This document shows positions 49,241 to 60,060 of a DNA stretch of 64,000 nt, one piece after another. Each line of letters opens with the position of its first letter. The first letter of the stretch is position 1. The notes under the pieces were generated by a model. It made no database searches, was not told the origin of the DNA, and was given only the letters and a program-made list of their open reading frames with translations. A program made the position numbers and the translations under genes. The stretch is from Voacanga thouarsii (Eukaryota; Streptophyta; Magnoliopsida; Gentianales; Apocynaceae), in assembly GCA_026120185.1 (NCBI GenBank), contig JANUWF010001053.1:1014501-1078500 (forward strand), given 5' to 3'.

Positions 49241-50634
49241 AGCCGAAGCGTAGGGATCCTACTCATTCTGTCATTTTCTTCTTGAGACTTAGGATAGTCC
49301 TTCAAAGAAAATGACAACCCATGACTGCAAGGGATTAGAGGTCCCTTGCATGAGTCCATGCTGTATTTGGCCAGCATCTTGTCAATGTATGTCGCTTGGG
49401 ATAATCCTAACATTCTCTACTTTCTATTTCTAAGAAGTCTAATCCCGAGAATGTAGCTGGCTTCTCCCAAGTCCTTCATACTGAATTGACTAGACAGCCA
49501 AACCTTTGTAGATGACAATGTCCCTATATCATTTCCAATGAGTAGAATGTCATCCACATACAAGACAAGAAAAACCACATTCATGCCTTCAAGTTTCCTG
49601 TACATGCATGGTTCATCTTCGTTTTGAATAAAACCATAAGACTTTACAGTCTCATCAAAATGAATGTTCTATGCTCTTGATGCCTGCTTAAGTCCATAAA
49701 TGGACTTCTTAAGCTTGCAAACCATGTGTTCCTGGCCTTCAGCAATGAAGCTTTCCGGTTGGGACATATAGATGTCTTCGCTAAGATGGCCATTTAAGAA
49801 TGCCGTCTTGACATTCATTTGCCATATCTCGTAGTCATAGTGACAGGCGATGGCCAGGAGGATGCGGATGGATTTAAGCATGGCTACCGGGGAAAATGTT
49901 TCCTCATAGTCGATACCCTCTTTCTGAGTATACCCTTTCGCCACAAGCCTAGCTTTGAAGGTTTCCACCTTCCCATCTGCTCCTCTCTTTCTCTTGTATA
50001 CCCACTTGCACCCAATGGGTTTTTCCCCTTCAGGTGAAGCTACAAGATCCCAAACCTGATTGAGGTGCATAGACTCAATCTCGGCTTTCATTGCTTCATG
50101 CCACAGATTTGCATCGGCATCAGCAATAGCCTCCTCGTATTTAGTGGGGTCTTGTTCCTGATGGTCGGAGACCAGCTTAAAGGCCTCTCCAACCCATCTA
50201 TCTGGAACCCTAGACACTCTCCCACTACGACAAGGCTCCATTTGCACAGGCTCTTGAGGCTGTGCCTCTTCTTGATCCAAAATCGGGTTAGAAGAAGTTG
50301 ATTCCATAGATAACTTCTCTTGAAGTTCCAACCTCGTTGAACCTTTAGTGGAAGTACTTTGATCATCTTCCAAGTATCTAGCATTGGTACTGACTAGTAC
50401 CTTCTGCTCCTTAGGATAATAAAAGTAGCCTCCTTTTGTCCCTTTTGGATACCCAACAAAATAGCATAATTCTGATCTTAGTTCCAATTTGTCTCCCTTG
50501 ATCAGTACATACGTTGGACATCCCCAATTCCTAAGATGATTTAGACTTGGCTTACGCCCAGTCCACATCTCATAGGGAGTCCTAGGTACTGACTTGGAAG
50601 GCACCAAGTTCAGAATATATGCCACTGTTTCCAA
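49177..50634 (-). pseudogene. Copia reverse transcriptase
   Basis: Three successive minus frames (50634-49669, 49605-49417, 49413-49177), separated by TAG/stop codons, form one RT: GCKWVYKRKRGADGKVETFK, ARLVAKGYTQKEGIDYEETF, LKKSIYGLKQASRA, then LYVDDILLIGND and LGLSQATYIDKML. The Tyr-Val-Asp-Asp active site is intact, but the first catalytic Asp in the usual Gln-Met-Asp-Val-Lys-Thr-Ala-Phe motif is Asn (QMNVKTAFLNG). The stop after ASRA replaces the family Trp. The N-terminal part of the first frame (PYEMWTGRKPSLNHLRNWGC) is the integrase C-terminal region. Confidence 0.93.
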
Positions 50635-50643
50635 GGCATATCC

Positions 50644-51138
50644 CTAAAAGGACACTGGAAGAGTAGCATGAGACATCATGCTTCGGACCATTTCCATCAA
50701 CGTCCTGTTCCTTCTCTCAGCTACTCCGTTCTGCTGGGGGGTTCTCGGCGCAAAGAGCTGGTATACGATCCCATGATGTACCATGTAATCCTTGAATTCA
50801 CCTAGGAGGTACTCTCCACCACGATCCGATCGTAAGGTTTTGATTAATTTACCTGTCCGACGCTCCACTTCAGCCTTAAACTCTTTGAACTTGTCAAAAG
50901 AGTCAGACTTGCGTCTCATCAGGTAAATGTAACCATACCTCGTACAATCATCCGTGAACGTGATGAAGTACTCAAAACCTCCCCTAGCTGGTGTAGACAA
51001 TGGACCGCACACATCAGTGTGAACAAGACTCAACACCTCCTTGGCTCTATCCGCCTTTGGTGTAAATGACCTCTTGGTCATTTTTCCCATTAGGCAGGAT
51101 TCACACTGAGGCCAACTTTCCAATCTCAATGAGCCCAA
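50644..51138 (-). pseudogene. Copia integrase core
   Basis: A 164-residue frame holding the DDE integrase core, which joins element DNA to the chromosome: HTDVCGPL (Asp42), LRSDRGGEY (Asp105) and TPQQNGVAERRNRT (Glu141). The last two are separated by exactly 35 residues, as in active enzymes, so the catalytic triad is intact. Upstream sequence carries the CESCLMGKM end of the zinc-binding domain. A TAA at about 51205 and a TAG at about 50641 (in place of Trp) cut it off from its neighbours. Confidence 0.95.
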
Positions 51139-51207
51139 AGGCCCATCATGGATTAGCCTCTGAATCTTGGTTGAGTTAATATGACCCAGTCTTAGATGCC
51201 AAAGGTA

Positions 51208-52428
51208 TTAATCATTGATATTGGTCTTTCTCTTCTTAGTTAAATGTTCAGATTGAGCGATATTTGATTGGTTATTAATAGGGTTTAAAAAGAACAGATT
51301 TCCATACATGTGCCCAGTACATACAATTTCTCCATCTCTAGTGATAGAAATACCAGAATGGAAAGATACAGAATATCCTTGATTAATAAGTTTTGCAACT
51401 GAAATCAAATTCTGACGGAAACCAGGTACATATAAAATGTCTTTTAAAACCACTATCTTATTACAATAAAAAATAAGATCCAGCTCTCCCACTGCAAGGG
51501 CCCAGACTTGTGCTCCATTACCCACTCGAAGCCCATGTTCGCCCTTCTTGAGTCTTTTTATCTTCCTAAACCCCTGCAAGGAGTTACAGATATGATCAGT
51601 GGCTCCAGAATCAAGAATCCAAGTGAAAGTTGATCCTACCATTGATATGGACTCAAGATAGTAAACATTACCTGTGGGGTTTTTCTTGGCCTGAAGATCT
51701 GGAAACTCCTTTTTCCAGTGTCCCTTCTTGCCACACTTGAAGCACTTCCCCTTCTTCTTCTTGAACTTTTTGGGCTTAGGCCCAATTCTTGAAGAAGAGG
51801 CCTTAGCAATCATGGCCTTAGACTGCGGCTTTATGACCTTCTCCGCCATCTGGAGCTCCTTCATCAGTTTAGTTAAACTCATGTTCAACTTGTTCATGTT
51901 ATAGTTTAACTTAAACTGAGTGAAAGAGCCCAGTAGAGATTCGAGAACCATGTCCACTTGGCTCTCGGGGTCAATGACAGCCCCTAAGATTTCTGCTTCC
52001 TCGAAAGCAGCAATCATCTTGAGCATATGCTCTCGGACTGATGCTCCCTGAGCCATCTTAGTGTTCACAATAGTTCGAAGAGCCTCCTGCCTTGCGGGCC
52101 GGCTCTTGTCTACGAACATAGTTGCCAATGATTGACTTATGTCATATGCAAAAGCCATGTGCTCGTGTTTTGATTGGAGCACATTAGACATGGAAGCTAA
52201 CATATAGCAACGTGCCATTTCGTCAGCTTTCTTCCACGCCTTTTCAGCCTCTCGCTCTTCAGCGGTGGAACCTTTCCCGATAACAGGGCAGGTTTCGTAA
52301 AGGACATACTTATACTCCTCGGCTGTGAGTATTATGTCCAGGTTCTATTTTCAGTCCACATAGTTTGGACCCATTAGCTTATTCTCCCTGAGAATAACGG
52401 CCAATGGACTAAAAGAACCTCCCACCAT
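51208..52428 (-). pseudogene. Copia gag and protease
   Basis: The gag start is the ATG at 52428-52426 (MVGGSFSPLAVILRENKLMG). Two stops near 52360 replace family Trp and Arg codons. From 52218 a 336-residue frame continues: MARCYMLASMSNVLQSKHEH, LNYNMNKLNMSLTKLMKELQ, a Lys-rich linker, the zinc knuckle at residues 159-172, and the protease site ILDSGATDHICNS with catalytic Asp at 203. The knuckle reads CFKCGKKGHWKKEF, so the fourth ligand Cys is Phe. Gag style and the ~1.76-kb LTRs suggest the Tork/Angela group of Ty1/copia. The single gag-protease-integrase-RT-RNase H order is typical of copia. Confidence 0.93.
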
Positions 52429-54183
52429 TTCTGAAAATCAAAAATAAAAGAAAGAAATTAGTTTGCGAAAACAAAATGAAATTTGTGCACTGAAAATAAT
52501 TTGGCTCTTAGGAAAACTGACATAGCTTCTTGGGAAGATTAACAGTTTCCTAAGCTAAGTATATTAACCACCACAAATTAATTTCCCTTCTTGGTAATGG
52601 TCTAGAGAATAACTCCATCGTGGGATGGTCGTTTCCTCTCATTTCCTATGGACATACCTCGCACTATAACCTCCAACGTGGGCTGGCCGATCATAGTACG
52701 TGCCCCGGGTTATTAATTATATCATTCCATTGGATCTAGATCCTTATGGTATCCCCATCTTATACGAGTTCACTCCCAAGGTGACGCGAGGGGATCCACG
52801 ATCTCTAATGAGGACCGTGATGGAAGCCGTGGGGCCGTTGGAACCCCTCTCCCACTTAGTCTTTTAAAATAAAATTTTTCTGAAAAATATCCTTTTGAAA
52901 TTTCCATTAAGTTTTTCTTAACTCAAAAATAAAATATCTAAGTCCAATAAAATCTTTATGTCAATGCTTATATCCTTTGAGAGATTTCCTCCATGGACTA
53001 ATTTTACTTAAGTTAAAACTTAATGATTTCAAAAATTTTCCAATTAAAACTTTCTAAAGACTTTGGTCTCAAGCTTATTTGACAAAATCATTTTTCTAGT
53101 CCAAAACAAAACAAGATGGCTCTCCATTTTAATTTACAAAAATATCTAAATCCAATATATTTTCTATGTCAAGGATTAAATCCTTCGAGAAAATATTCAA
53201 GGATTAATTTTTGTACCAATTAAAATAACCATTTAGTTTTTAAAGAAAAATATTTTCCCTTGCCAAAACAAAAAGTTCCCAAAGACTTTGGTCTTTGAGA
53301 AAAAGCACACATAGGTACATACAAAAATAGCATGCTAGAAAACAATAAACGTTTTCATACTTTTCTATTTTTTTTTAAACCTAAGTGCCCAAATAATAGA
53401 ATTAAACGCATTAATTAATTAATTAATAATCTTGTTTAATACTAAAATCCCTTACTAATATTTTTCATGCAAATATATTCCAAAAATATAAATATTGCAA
53501 AAATATTAACTTCGCCTGGTATGGGACCCCAAAACAAAAAAGAAAATACAAGAAAATAACAAGGGAAAAAAATTTCCCATTGGTTCACTGCACCCGCCAC
53601 ACAGGAACAAAACCAATCTGGTCAGTGGTCCACAACACCCGCCGAACCGGAACAACTGCATCATGGACCATCCAAGCCCGCGACCCGCCCCGGTGCTGAC
53701 CCGCGAGAAGACTTCCGGATTTCGCAAATTGAATTGCAAAATTTGCAATTCAATTTCACCCGATTGCAGCTGAGCCGGATCCCTCCATGCCGAGTCAAGC
53801 CGCGCCTCCTTGTTCCAGGCACAGACGCTGCTGGCGACTCGGCTCGGAACAGTGCCGTCTGCTTCAATTTTCTAGTGCGATTTTCTTCTGCTGCCCTCTT
53901 CTGGTTTTTCTTTTTCTGCGACAATTTCCAGCCTTTGGCCCTCCGATTTCAACCCAAAATCAATGAAATCACAAACCAACAACCGCCTATACCCATTAAA
54001 GTTGGGTTTACATCATTTATTCTTGGAAAAATAGTGAATTACATCTCACCTATACCTCCAACCGAGAGGTTTAACAAGCCATCTATCCATACCAAAAAAA
54101 CCAGCGAAGGATCACAGTTAATCACACATAACTATCCGATTTTATTAACTAGCATACAGGCTTCCTATATGTGCAAATATCTT
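52429..54183 (-). other. Long untranslated leader of the copia element
   Basis: About 1.75 kb between the primer site and the gag ATG. The plus-strand open frame at 53734-54228 is antisense, crosses the primer site into the LTR and has no domain, so I do not call it a gene. The segment 53570-53900 is locally GC-rich. Confidence 0.7.
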
Positions 54184-54198
54184 CATGCTCTGATACCA
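54184..54198 (-). other. Primer-binding site of the copia element
   Basis: Minus strand TGGTATCAGAGCATG, a perfect match to the usual 12-base plant Met-tRNA primer site, two bases inside the 5' LTR. Confidence 0.95.
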
Positions 54199-54200
54199 AT

Positions 54201-55956
54201 TGAAGATAAAATTGCAAGCCAAACATAGCCAAAAAACCAGCCACGTGAACAACAAAAATGCAGCACACCTGCGTGAAGAAGAAAAAGGGGGAAAAAAAAT
54301 TTTCATTTACCTCTTCTTGTTGATCTCACACTCGGCTGAATTAGAATATACGGAACTGGGGTAGGCACGCTCGTAGAAGCCTCTGGTGCAATCCCTGCAA
54401 GCCTTCTACTTCGTCTTTGCATGTAGATGAACGCCTAGCTTTCGATCTTCCAGTATATGGCCTACCTAATCTCGTTTGGTGAACAACTTAGGGGCTAAAG
54501 AATATTTTTTGGAGAGGGAGAAGAAAAAATGTCTGGTATTTTTTCACAGAGAGGAAGCACTGGAAAAAAAAAACCACGTTCTTTCTTTTCTCCTGTTTAA
54601 CCTAAATAAAACCCTAGGTTAAACTGGATTGGGCCATTGGACTCTTAGTTTAACCTTTTGGGATTAATTAATTATTCTAACTAAAACCAAATAATTGGCC
54701 CAATTAATAAATAATTAATTTTTTCAGCCTAAATAAACTAGTCTAATTAATTAAGCCTATATTAGTTTAGTCCCAGGTTAATCTTTAATTATTCAAACTG
54801 GGCCAAAGCCTTGAATAATTAATTAACCCACCAAACTAATTTAATTAATTCTCTCTCTCCATGGACCTTTATTTTATTCTAGCCCAATAATTAAATCAGG
54901 CTACTTAAATAAAATAAATTCCATTTAATTTAAGATAAATTCTTTAGCCCATATTTAATTAGGACTCACGGTCTATACTGGGGGACTAAAAGACAAACCG
55001 CCTTGGCTACTAAAATGACCAAAATACCCTTGCCATAAAAATAGCTGTATTTTGCATTTTAAATATTTCCTAATATCACCATAAGGAAATATTGACCCCA
55101 AGGACAATGCTGAGTTCGCAAAGTCTCCGACCTACAGGTGAAATGACTAAAATACCCCTCTACACATCGCCGTACATTTAGAGAGGAAGAAGTGTACTAA
55201 CACCCCTCTAAATGACATCTACCATTCTTAGGCTTCTAGTCCAATGATCCACGACTTCCTGGAGTGTTTCTGCTTTCCAAGGGAGCTACCCTAAAGCAAA
55301 CATCCAAGTCATGTTTCCCAGGGCCCTGGATAATTTAGACCATTCGGACAACCACAAGGGGCGATATAGTGCAGAAACTATCTTGTATAAGTCTATCTTA
55401 ACTAACTAGTCACACATACCCAACATGCAAGTATATTGGCTCTACGATAGAACCTCAACTACAGCAAATCAAAGTATATGCTTCCAGCTTCGCCAGACCA
55501 CCAACTCACACTCAAGTCGCAGAGTACTAGTCCACGCTGTAGTGGTAGTAGTCTAGGTTTCTACCATATAGTACTTTGAGAAACCACTACTACAGGTCCT
55601 GTTCTACGTATTCGAAATACGCTTATGTCATGAAGTGAGTGGACTACCCACTGGCTAAAGGTAAGCCATTCCCCATTTGGAATTCATAACATAATAACCT
55701 AAACATGATGAGGTTCCCAGTCTTATCAATAGGTTAAGAACAAATGTTTATGTGTTAAATAACCCGTGATCCATACCTTACTGTGAAAGACCACCATTCA
55801 CATGGATCACTTATTTAAACACAATGGGCCTGTTCCAAACGAAAATTGTGCACAAACAAAAAGTAAATTCACAAACAATTTCTGAAAATAAATTCTTTTA
55901 TTAAAATATTCGATTTTGCATCAGAAACCTAGTCTAAGAGGGCATACAATCTAACA
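54201..55956 (-). mobile_element. Copia element, 5' LTR
   Basis: Begins (plus strand) TGAAGATAAAATTGCAAGCC and ends GGCATACAATCTAACA. It is collinear with 46796-48555 with only scattered differences. The outer flank is TSD ATTAC at 55957-55961, identical to 46791-46795. The whole element is 46796-55956, about 9.16 kb, and is the only structurally complete one in the window. Confidence 0.96.
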
Positions 55957-56011
55957 ATTACATCCCCTCCCCCTTAAGAGAATTTCGTCTCGAAATTCAA
56001 ATGTTATACCC

Positions 56012-56818
56012 TTAGAGCATATCCAGATACTTCCGTCTTGACCATTCCTCCATTTCCCACGTCGCATCCTGTGCTCCATGATGATCCCAAGGTATCTTCA
56101 CCACGGGTATCTGCTTGTTTCGAAGAGTCTTGGTACTCCGTTCCAAGATCTTGACTGGTCTCTCCACATAACTTAGATTCGGTTGCAACTCTAACGGTTC
56201 CTCATTGAGTACATGACTCGGATCGGGGTTGTACTTCTTCATCTGAGAAACATGGAATATATCATACATCCCTGCTAGACCATTAGGTAGATCCGATCGG
56301 TAGGCCACCGGTCCAATTTTCTCCAATATCGGGAACAGTCCTAAATCCCTAGGACTCAACTTCCCTCCTCTTGGATGCTTCAGGATTCCTCTACTAGGAG
56401 TCAACTTCAAGAATGCACAATCACCTACTTGGAATTCCAGTTCTCTTCTCCTAGAGTCTGCATAACTCTTCTGTCTACTTTGCGCTGCCCTTAGCCTTTC
56501 TCGAATTAACTTGATCTTGTCTGTCATCTCCTGAATGCATACTTCACCAGTCCTCTTAACGTTCCCCTCTTTTGTCCATCCCCAGTATATCAGTACTTGG
56601 CCTTTTTGCCCATACAGTGCTTCGTACGGCGCCATCCCAATTGACGCTTGATAACTGTTGTTATATGCTAACTCCGCATGCGGTAAAGACTCAATCCACT
56701 TATCTCCAAAGTCCAAGATACATGCTCGGAGCATGTCTTCCAGAATCTGAATGACTCTCTTGGATTGACCGTCCGTCTGCGGATGAGCAGAGGTGCTGAA
56801 TTTCAGGGTCGTGCCCAA
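56012..56818 (-). pseudogene. Chromovirus integrase C-terminus and chromodomain
   Basis: A 268-residue frame. It opens with the last part of the integrase core (STSAHPQTDGQSKRVIQILE, then LPHAELAYNNSYQASIGMAP and YEALYGQ). The GPVAYRSDLPNGLAGMYDIF and HVSQMKKYNPDPSHVL stretches follow, and it ends in a chromodomain-like tail, YVERPVKILERSTKTLRNKQ to TWEMEEWSRRKYLDML. Chromodomains of Tekay/Del elements direct integration to heterochromatin. The usual catalytic Glu of Gln-Ser-Glu-Arg is Lys (QSKR). The frame ends about 30 bp before the polypurine tract and 3' LTR. A TAG at about 56834 in place of Trp separates it from the upstream frame. Confidence 0.94.
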
Positions 56819-56836
56819 GGACTCCTGAAACTTACC

Positions 56837-57160
56837 CTAGAACCTTGAAGTGAATCTAGGGTCCCTACCCGACACAATACTCGATGGTACACCATGCAAC
56901 CTTACAATTTCTCGGGTATACGTCTGAGCCAACTTTTCCATCGAGTCCCGCACATTCACTGGTATAAAATGCGCTGTCTTTGTCAATCGGTCCACTACCA
57001 CCCAGATTGCATCCTTGTGTGACTTGGTCATCGGAAGGCCAGTCACAAAGTCCATGGTCACCTCTTCCCATTTCCACTCGGGAATCGGTAACGGTTGTAG
57101 TAAACCTACAGACTTCTTATACTCTATCTTAACCTTCTGGCACGTCAGGCAGGTTGGCAC
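56837..57160 (-). pseudogene. Chromovirus integrase core, N-terminal part
   Basis: This 107-residue frame carries the CLTCQKVK end of the HHCC zinc domain, then [12 protein letters not shown] with the first catalytic Asp (residue 37, intact). The second catalytic position, usually Val-Ser-Asp-Arg-Asp, reads VSGRD, so that Asp is Gly. A TAG just upstream (about 57164) and the TAG after FTSRF break the frame. More HHCC-domain sequence is readable with stops up to about 57260. Confidence 0.92.
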
Positions 57161-57514
57161 ATACTAAACTACATCCCTCTTCATTCCAGCCCACCAATAT
57201 TTCCTTTTCAAAGCTCGGTACATCTTTACCTCCCTAGGGTGTATGGTATATTTGCTCTTGTGCGCTTCGTCTAGTATCCTCTTCCTTAGGTCTCGGATGT
57301 TAGGCACACAAATCCGGTCCCGAAAGTATAATACCCCCTTCTCATTGGTTCAGAAATCACTTCCTCCTCTTGCGATCTCTTTCTCCTAAAAAATCTTAAA
57401 TTCCACACTATCCTGCTGGCCTGATACAATCTCCTGATCCAGATCGGGCTTCATGGTCAGATTGCTCACGCAGATCTTCTTCCTTTGAACTTTTGCCTCT
57501 TGCTCTAGGATATC

Positions 57515-57865
57515 CTAGATAGCTAACATCTCCTGCATTCTCAAGTGAGCTATCTTCACCTTCTGACTCAGTGCGTCAGCTACTACATTCGCTTTGCTCG
57601 GGTGATAATTAATAGGGCACTTATACTCCTCGAGAAATTCTATCCACCTACGCTGTCGAAGATTCAGGTCCTTCTGTGTGAAGATGTACTTCAAACTCTT
57701 ATGGTCAGTGAAGACCTCGTATTGCGCACCATACAAGTAATGTCGCCATTTCTTCAAGGCAAACACTATAGCTGCCAACTCCAAGTCATGCGTTAGATAA
57801 TTAGCTTTATGCGGCTTTAGCTTTCTAGATGCATAGGCTATGACCTTCCCTTCCTGCATAATCAC
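57515..57865 (-). pseudogene. Chromovirus RNase H, truncated at 5' end
   Basis: A 116-residue frame, [68 protein letters not shown]. It is the RNase H of a Tekay/Del gypsy element and keeps the Glu of HDLEL and the Asp of FTDHK. It starts only at the residues following the first catalytic Asp region, because at about 57860 the sequence switches to the copia LTR. RT, protease, gag and 5' LTR are all missing. Degenerate linker follows to the integrase at 57.26 kb. Confidence 0.93.
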
Positions 57866-59276
57866 ATGGATAACTATTTAGTGCCAGTGATATAATCTCA
57901 ATATAGCAAACGTGCAAGTATCTTTAGACTTGAGATCTCCAAGATACTTTGTTTGCTTAGCATTGTACTTTGATTCCAATCTCTATAGCCAAATCGAGGA
58001 CCGCCTATAGGATAGATATTGAGTACATTGTGAGGTAAACGAAAGTAGTTGAGAGGGTCAATAAAGGATTCACCACTCCTAATAGTAAGGGCGGATATCT
58101 CACAACCACTTGTAGGAATTACTACTCAAGAAGTCATTGGCCAAGGCAACTATGTATTGGAAACAGTTCCAATTGATACACATCTAGAGTAGTGGGTACC
58201 TGGTACAAGTACTATTATATTTAGATCAGAATTAATATATATTCTGGAGGGAGTTGGCACTAATTCTGTGATCTAAATCGAATGAGATATTGTATGGTGA
58301 AAGGAGTTAATTGCACTATAGTTTGTTATTGAAGGGTTCATGTCAAGCCACTTGACTTCCTGGACTCTCGGGTGATCAAGATGTGTTGTTAGATAACGCT
58401 CATGATCTGAAAATATGGGTTTATTAATTGATGAATTAATAAATCAATCATGAATAGAATCAATATGATTAATTCTAATTAATTATGGATTATTAATCTC
58501 AAAGACGTTTGGATTAATTCATGTTCACTACCAATTGAATGGGAAACCTAATAGGTCACACACAATAGAGGGTTATATACTCAAGATGTTATTTGATAAC
58601 ATAGTGGGGTTATTTGTGAGAAAGAGAAGTTATTGTGGCCAAATTATAATTAGTTATAATTTATGGTTCAAGTTGTAATTGTGAGAACTTGATATTTCCA
58701 ATTACAATTAGGGAATTCTAATTATTTTAGAATCCTGAGATGGAGTAATTTTGAGCAATTTTTTTCGTGATATGTGTAAGACATGAAACCCTAGCTTAAA
58801 AGGAATTGATGCCAAAAACTAACATCTCCAAACCCTAGAATATACATGATAACTATTGTGCGATATTTCACGAAAAACCATAAGGGCTTACACACGACAA
58901 TTCTCTCTTCTCTCTCTCCCATTTTTGCTGAAAAATAAGAAGAACCCTAGCTGCCACTTTGGTTTATGCTAGCACATAAGCATCTTGGTGCTTGAGTGTG
59001 ATCCTCCGTGTGGATTTCTGTTAGAGATAATCACACACTATGATTATAGTGGTTGGATATTCAACTCTCATGGTGTTTGATCAAGAGGATTGCTGGATCG
59101 TGCCTTGGACTTGGAGAACAAAATTTTTGTTTCTCAGACGCTTAAAGAAAGGTAAAGTTGTTACATTTGCTCTCTATATGTCCTGTTTTCCACACATATG
59201 TGGTTCCTGGGATGATATCTCGTTCTTATATTTCCACTGCGTCGTATATGATATGCCTGAGATACCCAACAGTCTT

Positions 59277-60060
59277 TCTCTGTAATTCTTTTGTAATTTC
59301 TCTTCATATCTAATTTCACTCGAATGCAACTCAAGGCTTCTTCAGTAGGAATTTAAGTAATTAGATTACATAAGTTAAATAAGATAAAATATTATTTTAC
59401 AAATTTATGGAGATGGCAAACCAAGGCGAAGCAAGAAGATGGTAAGACTTTCTTCTCAAAACATGCATGATGACATATGTTTTGACCAAAATTAATTTCC
59501 TTCTTGGCTTAAAGAAATTAATCTAGAAAAAGTCCATAACCAAGCCATATAATTGAGTCTATTACAGTTATGTCAAAGTGTTGATATTTTGCATCCCAAA
59601 CAATAAGACTATTAATTAAACAATTAAAATCCCTCAAATAATATTAAATCTAAAGCCTTCCATTAATATCGGAAAAACGAGAGTTGTTTTTCGAGATTAG
59701 GTTGTTGGCAATACCAAACCTTACTCGACATTGAGCATTTTCAAGCTATGGAATATGATTCCTGATTAATCGGTTAGATTTAACTAATATCTTTACCCCG
59801 GTTGGGCATACCCAAGCATAAAGAATATTAGAGGCTAAGTTGGGGTAGTAGTAAGTTCTTTAAGATTAAAAGATGTTAATCACCTAATGATCTGGCAGTT
59901 ACATTTGACGTAATTGGTATTAGATAGTTACTATTAAACTTAATCATGGTTTGTTGGGTATACCTAAGGTTATTCTTAAAGAATTTTGATATTGGATTAA
60001 TGAGTAAATTTTGTGTGTATAAAAATCATCAAATTTAAATCCATCCCTTAGTCAAGTTTT
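59277..60060 (+). other. Sequence resuming after the nested insertions
   Basis: After removal of 43469-59276, this sequence joins 43468 and so continues the outer copia-type element's internal region for an unknown distance. An ATGGCAAACCAAGGCGAAGC stretch near 59414 could be an eroded gag start, but the frame closes at once. Nothing else was recognised. Confidence 0.45.

Larger units (their letters stand above)
43469..59271 (+). mobile_element. Solo copia LTR carrying a gypsy insertion, TSD GTCTT
   Basis: The left part (43469-43646) starts TGTTAGTGTTATGCCC; the right part (about 57861-59271) ends GATACCCAACA. The flanking pentamers match: GTCTT at 43464-43468 and 59272-59276. Against the intact copy at 31477-40754, the left part covers LTR positions 1-178 and the right part resumes near position 391. 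About 210 bp of LTR are therefore missing along with the 5' half of the gypsy insert. The right part includes GAGAGGGTCAATAAAGGATT, also seen at 41333. Confidence 0.85.

Noticed and set aside
53734..54228. 164-residue plus-strand open frame
   Set aside because: It is antisense to the copia leader, crosses the primer site into the LTR and has no recognisable domain.
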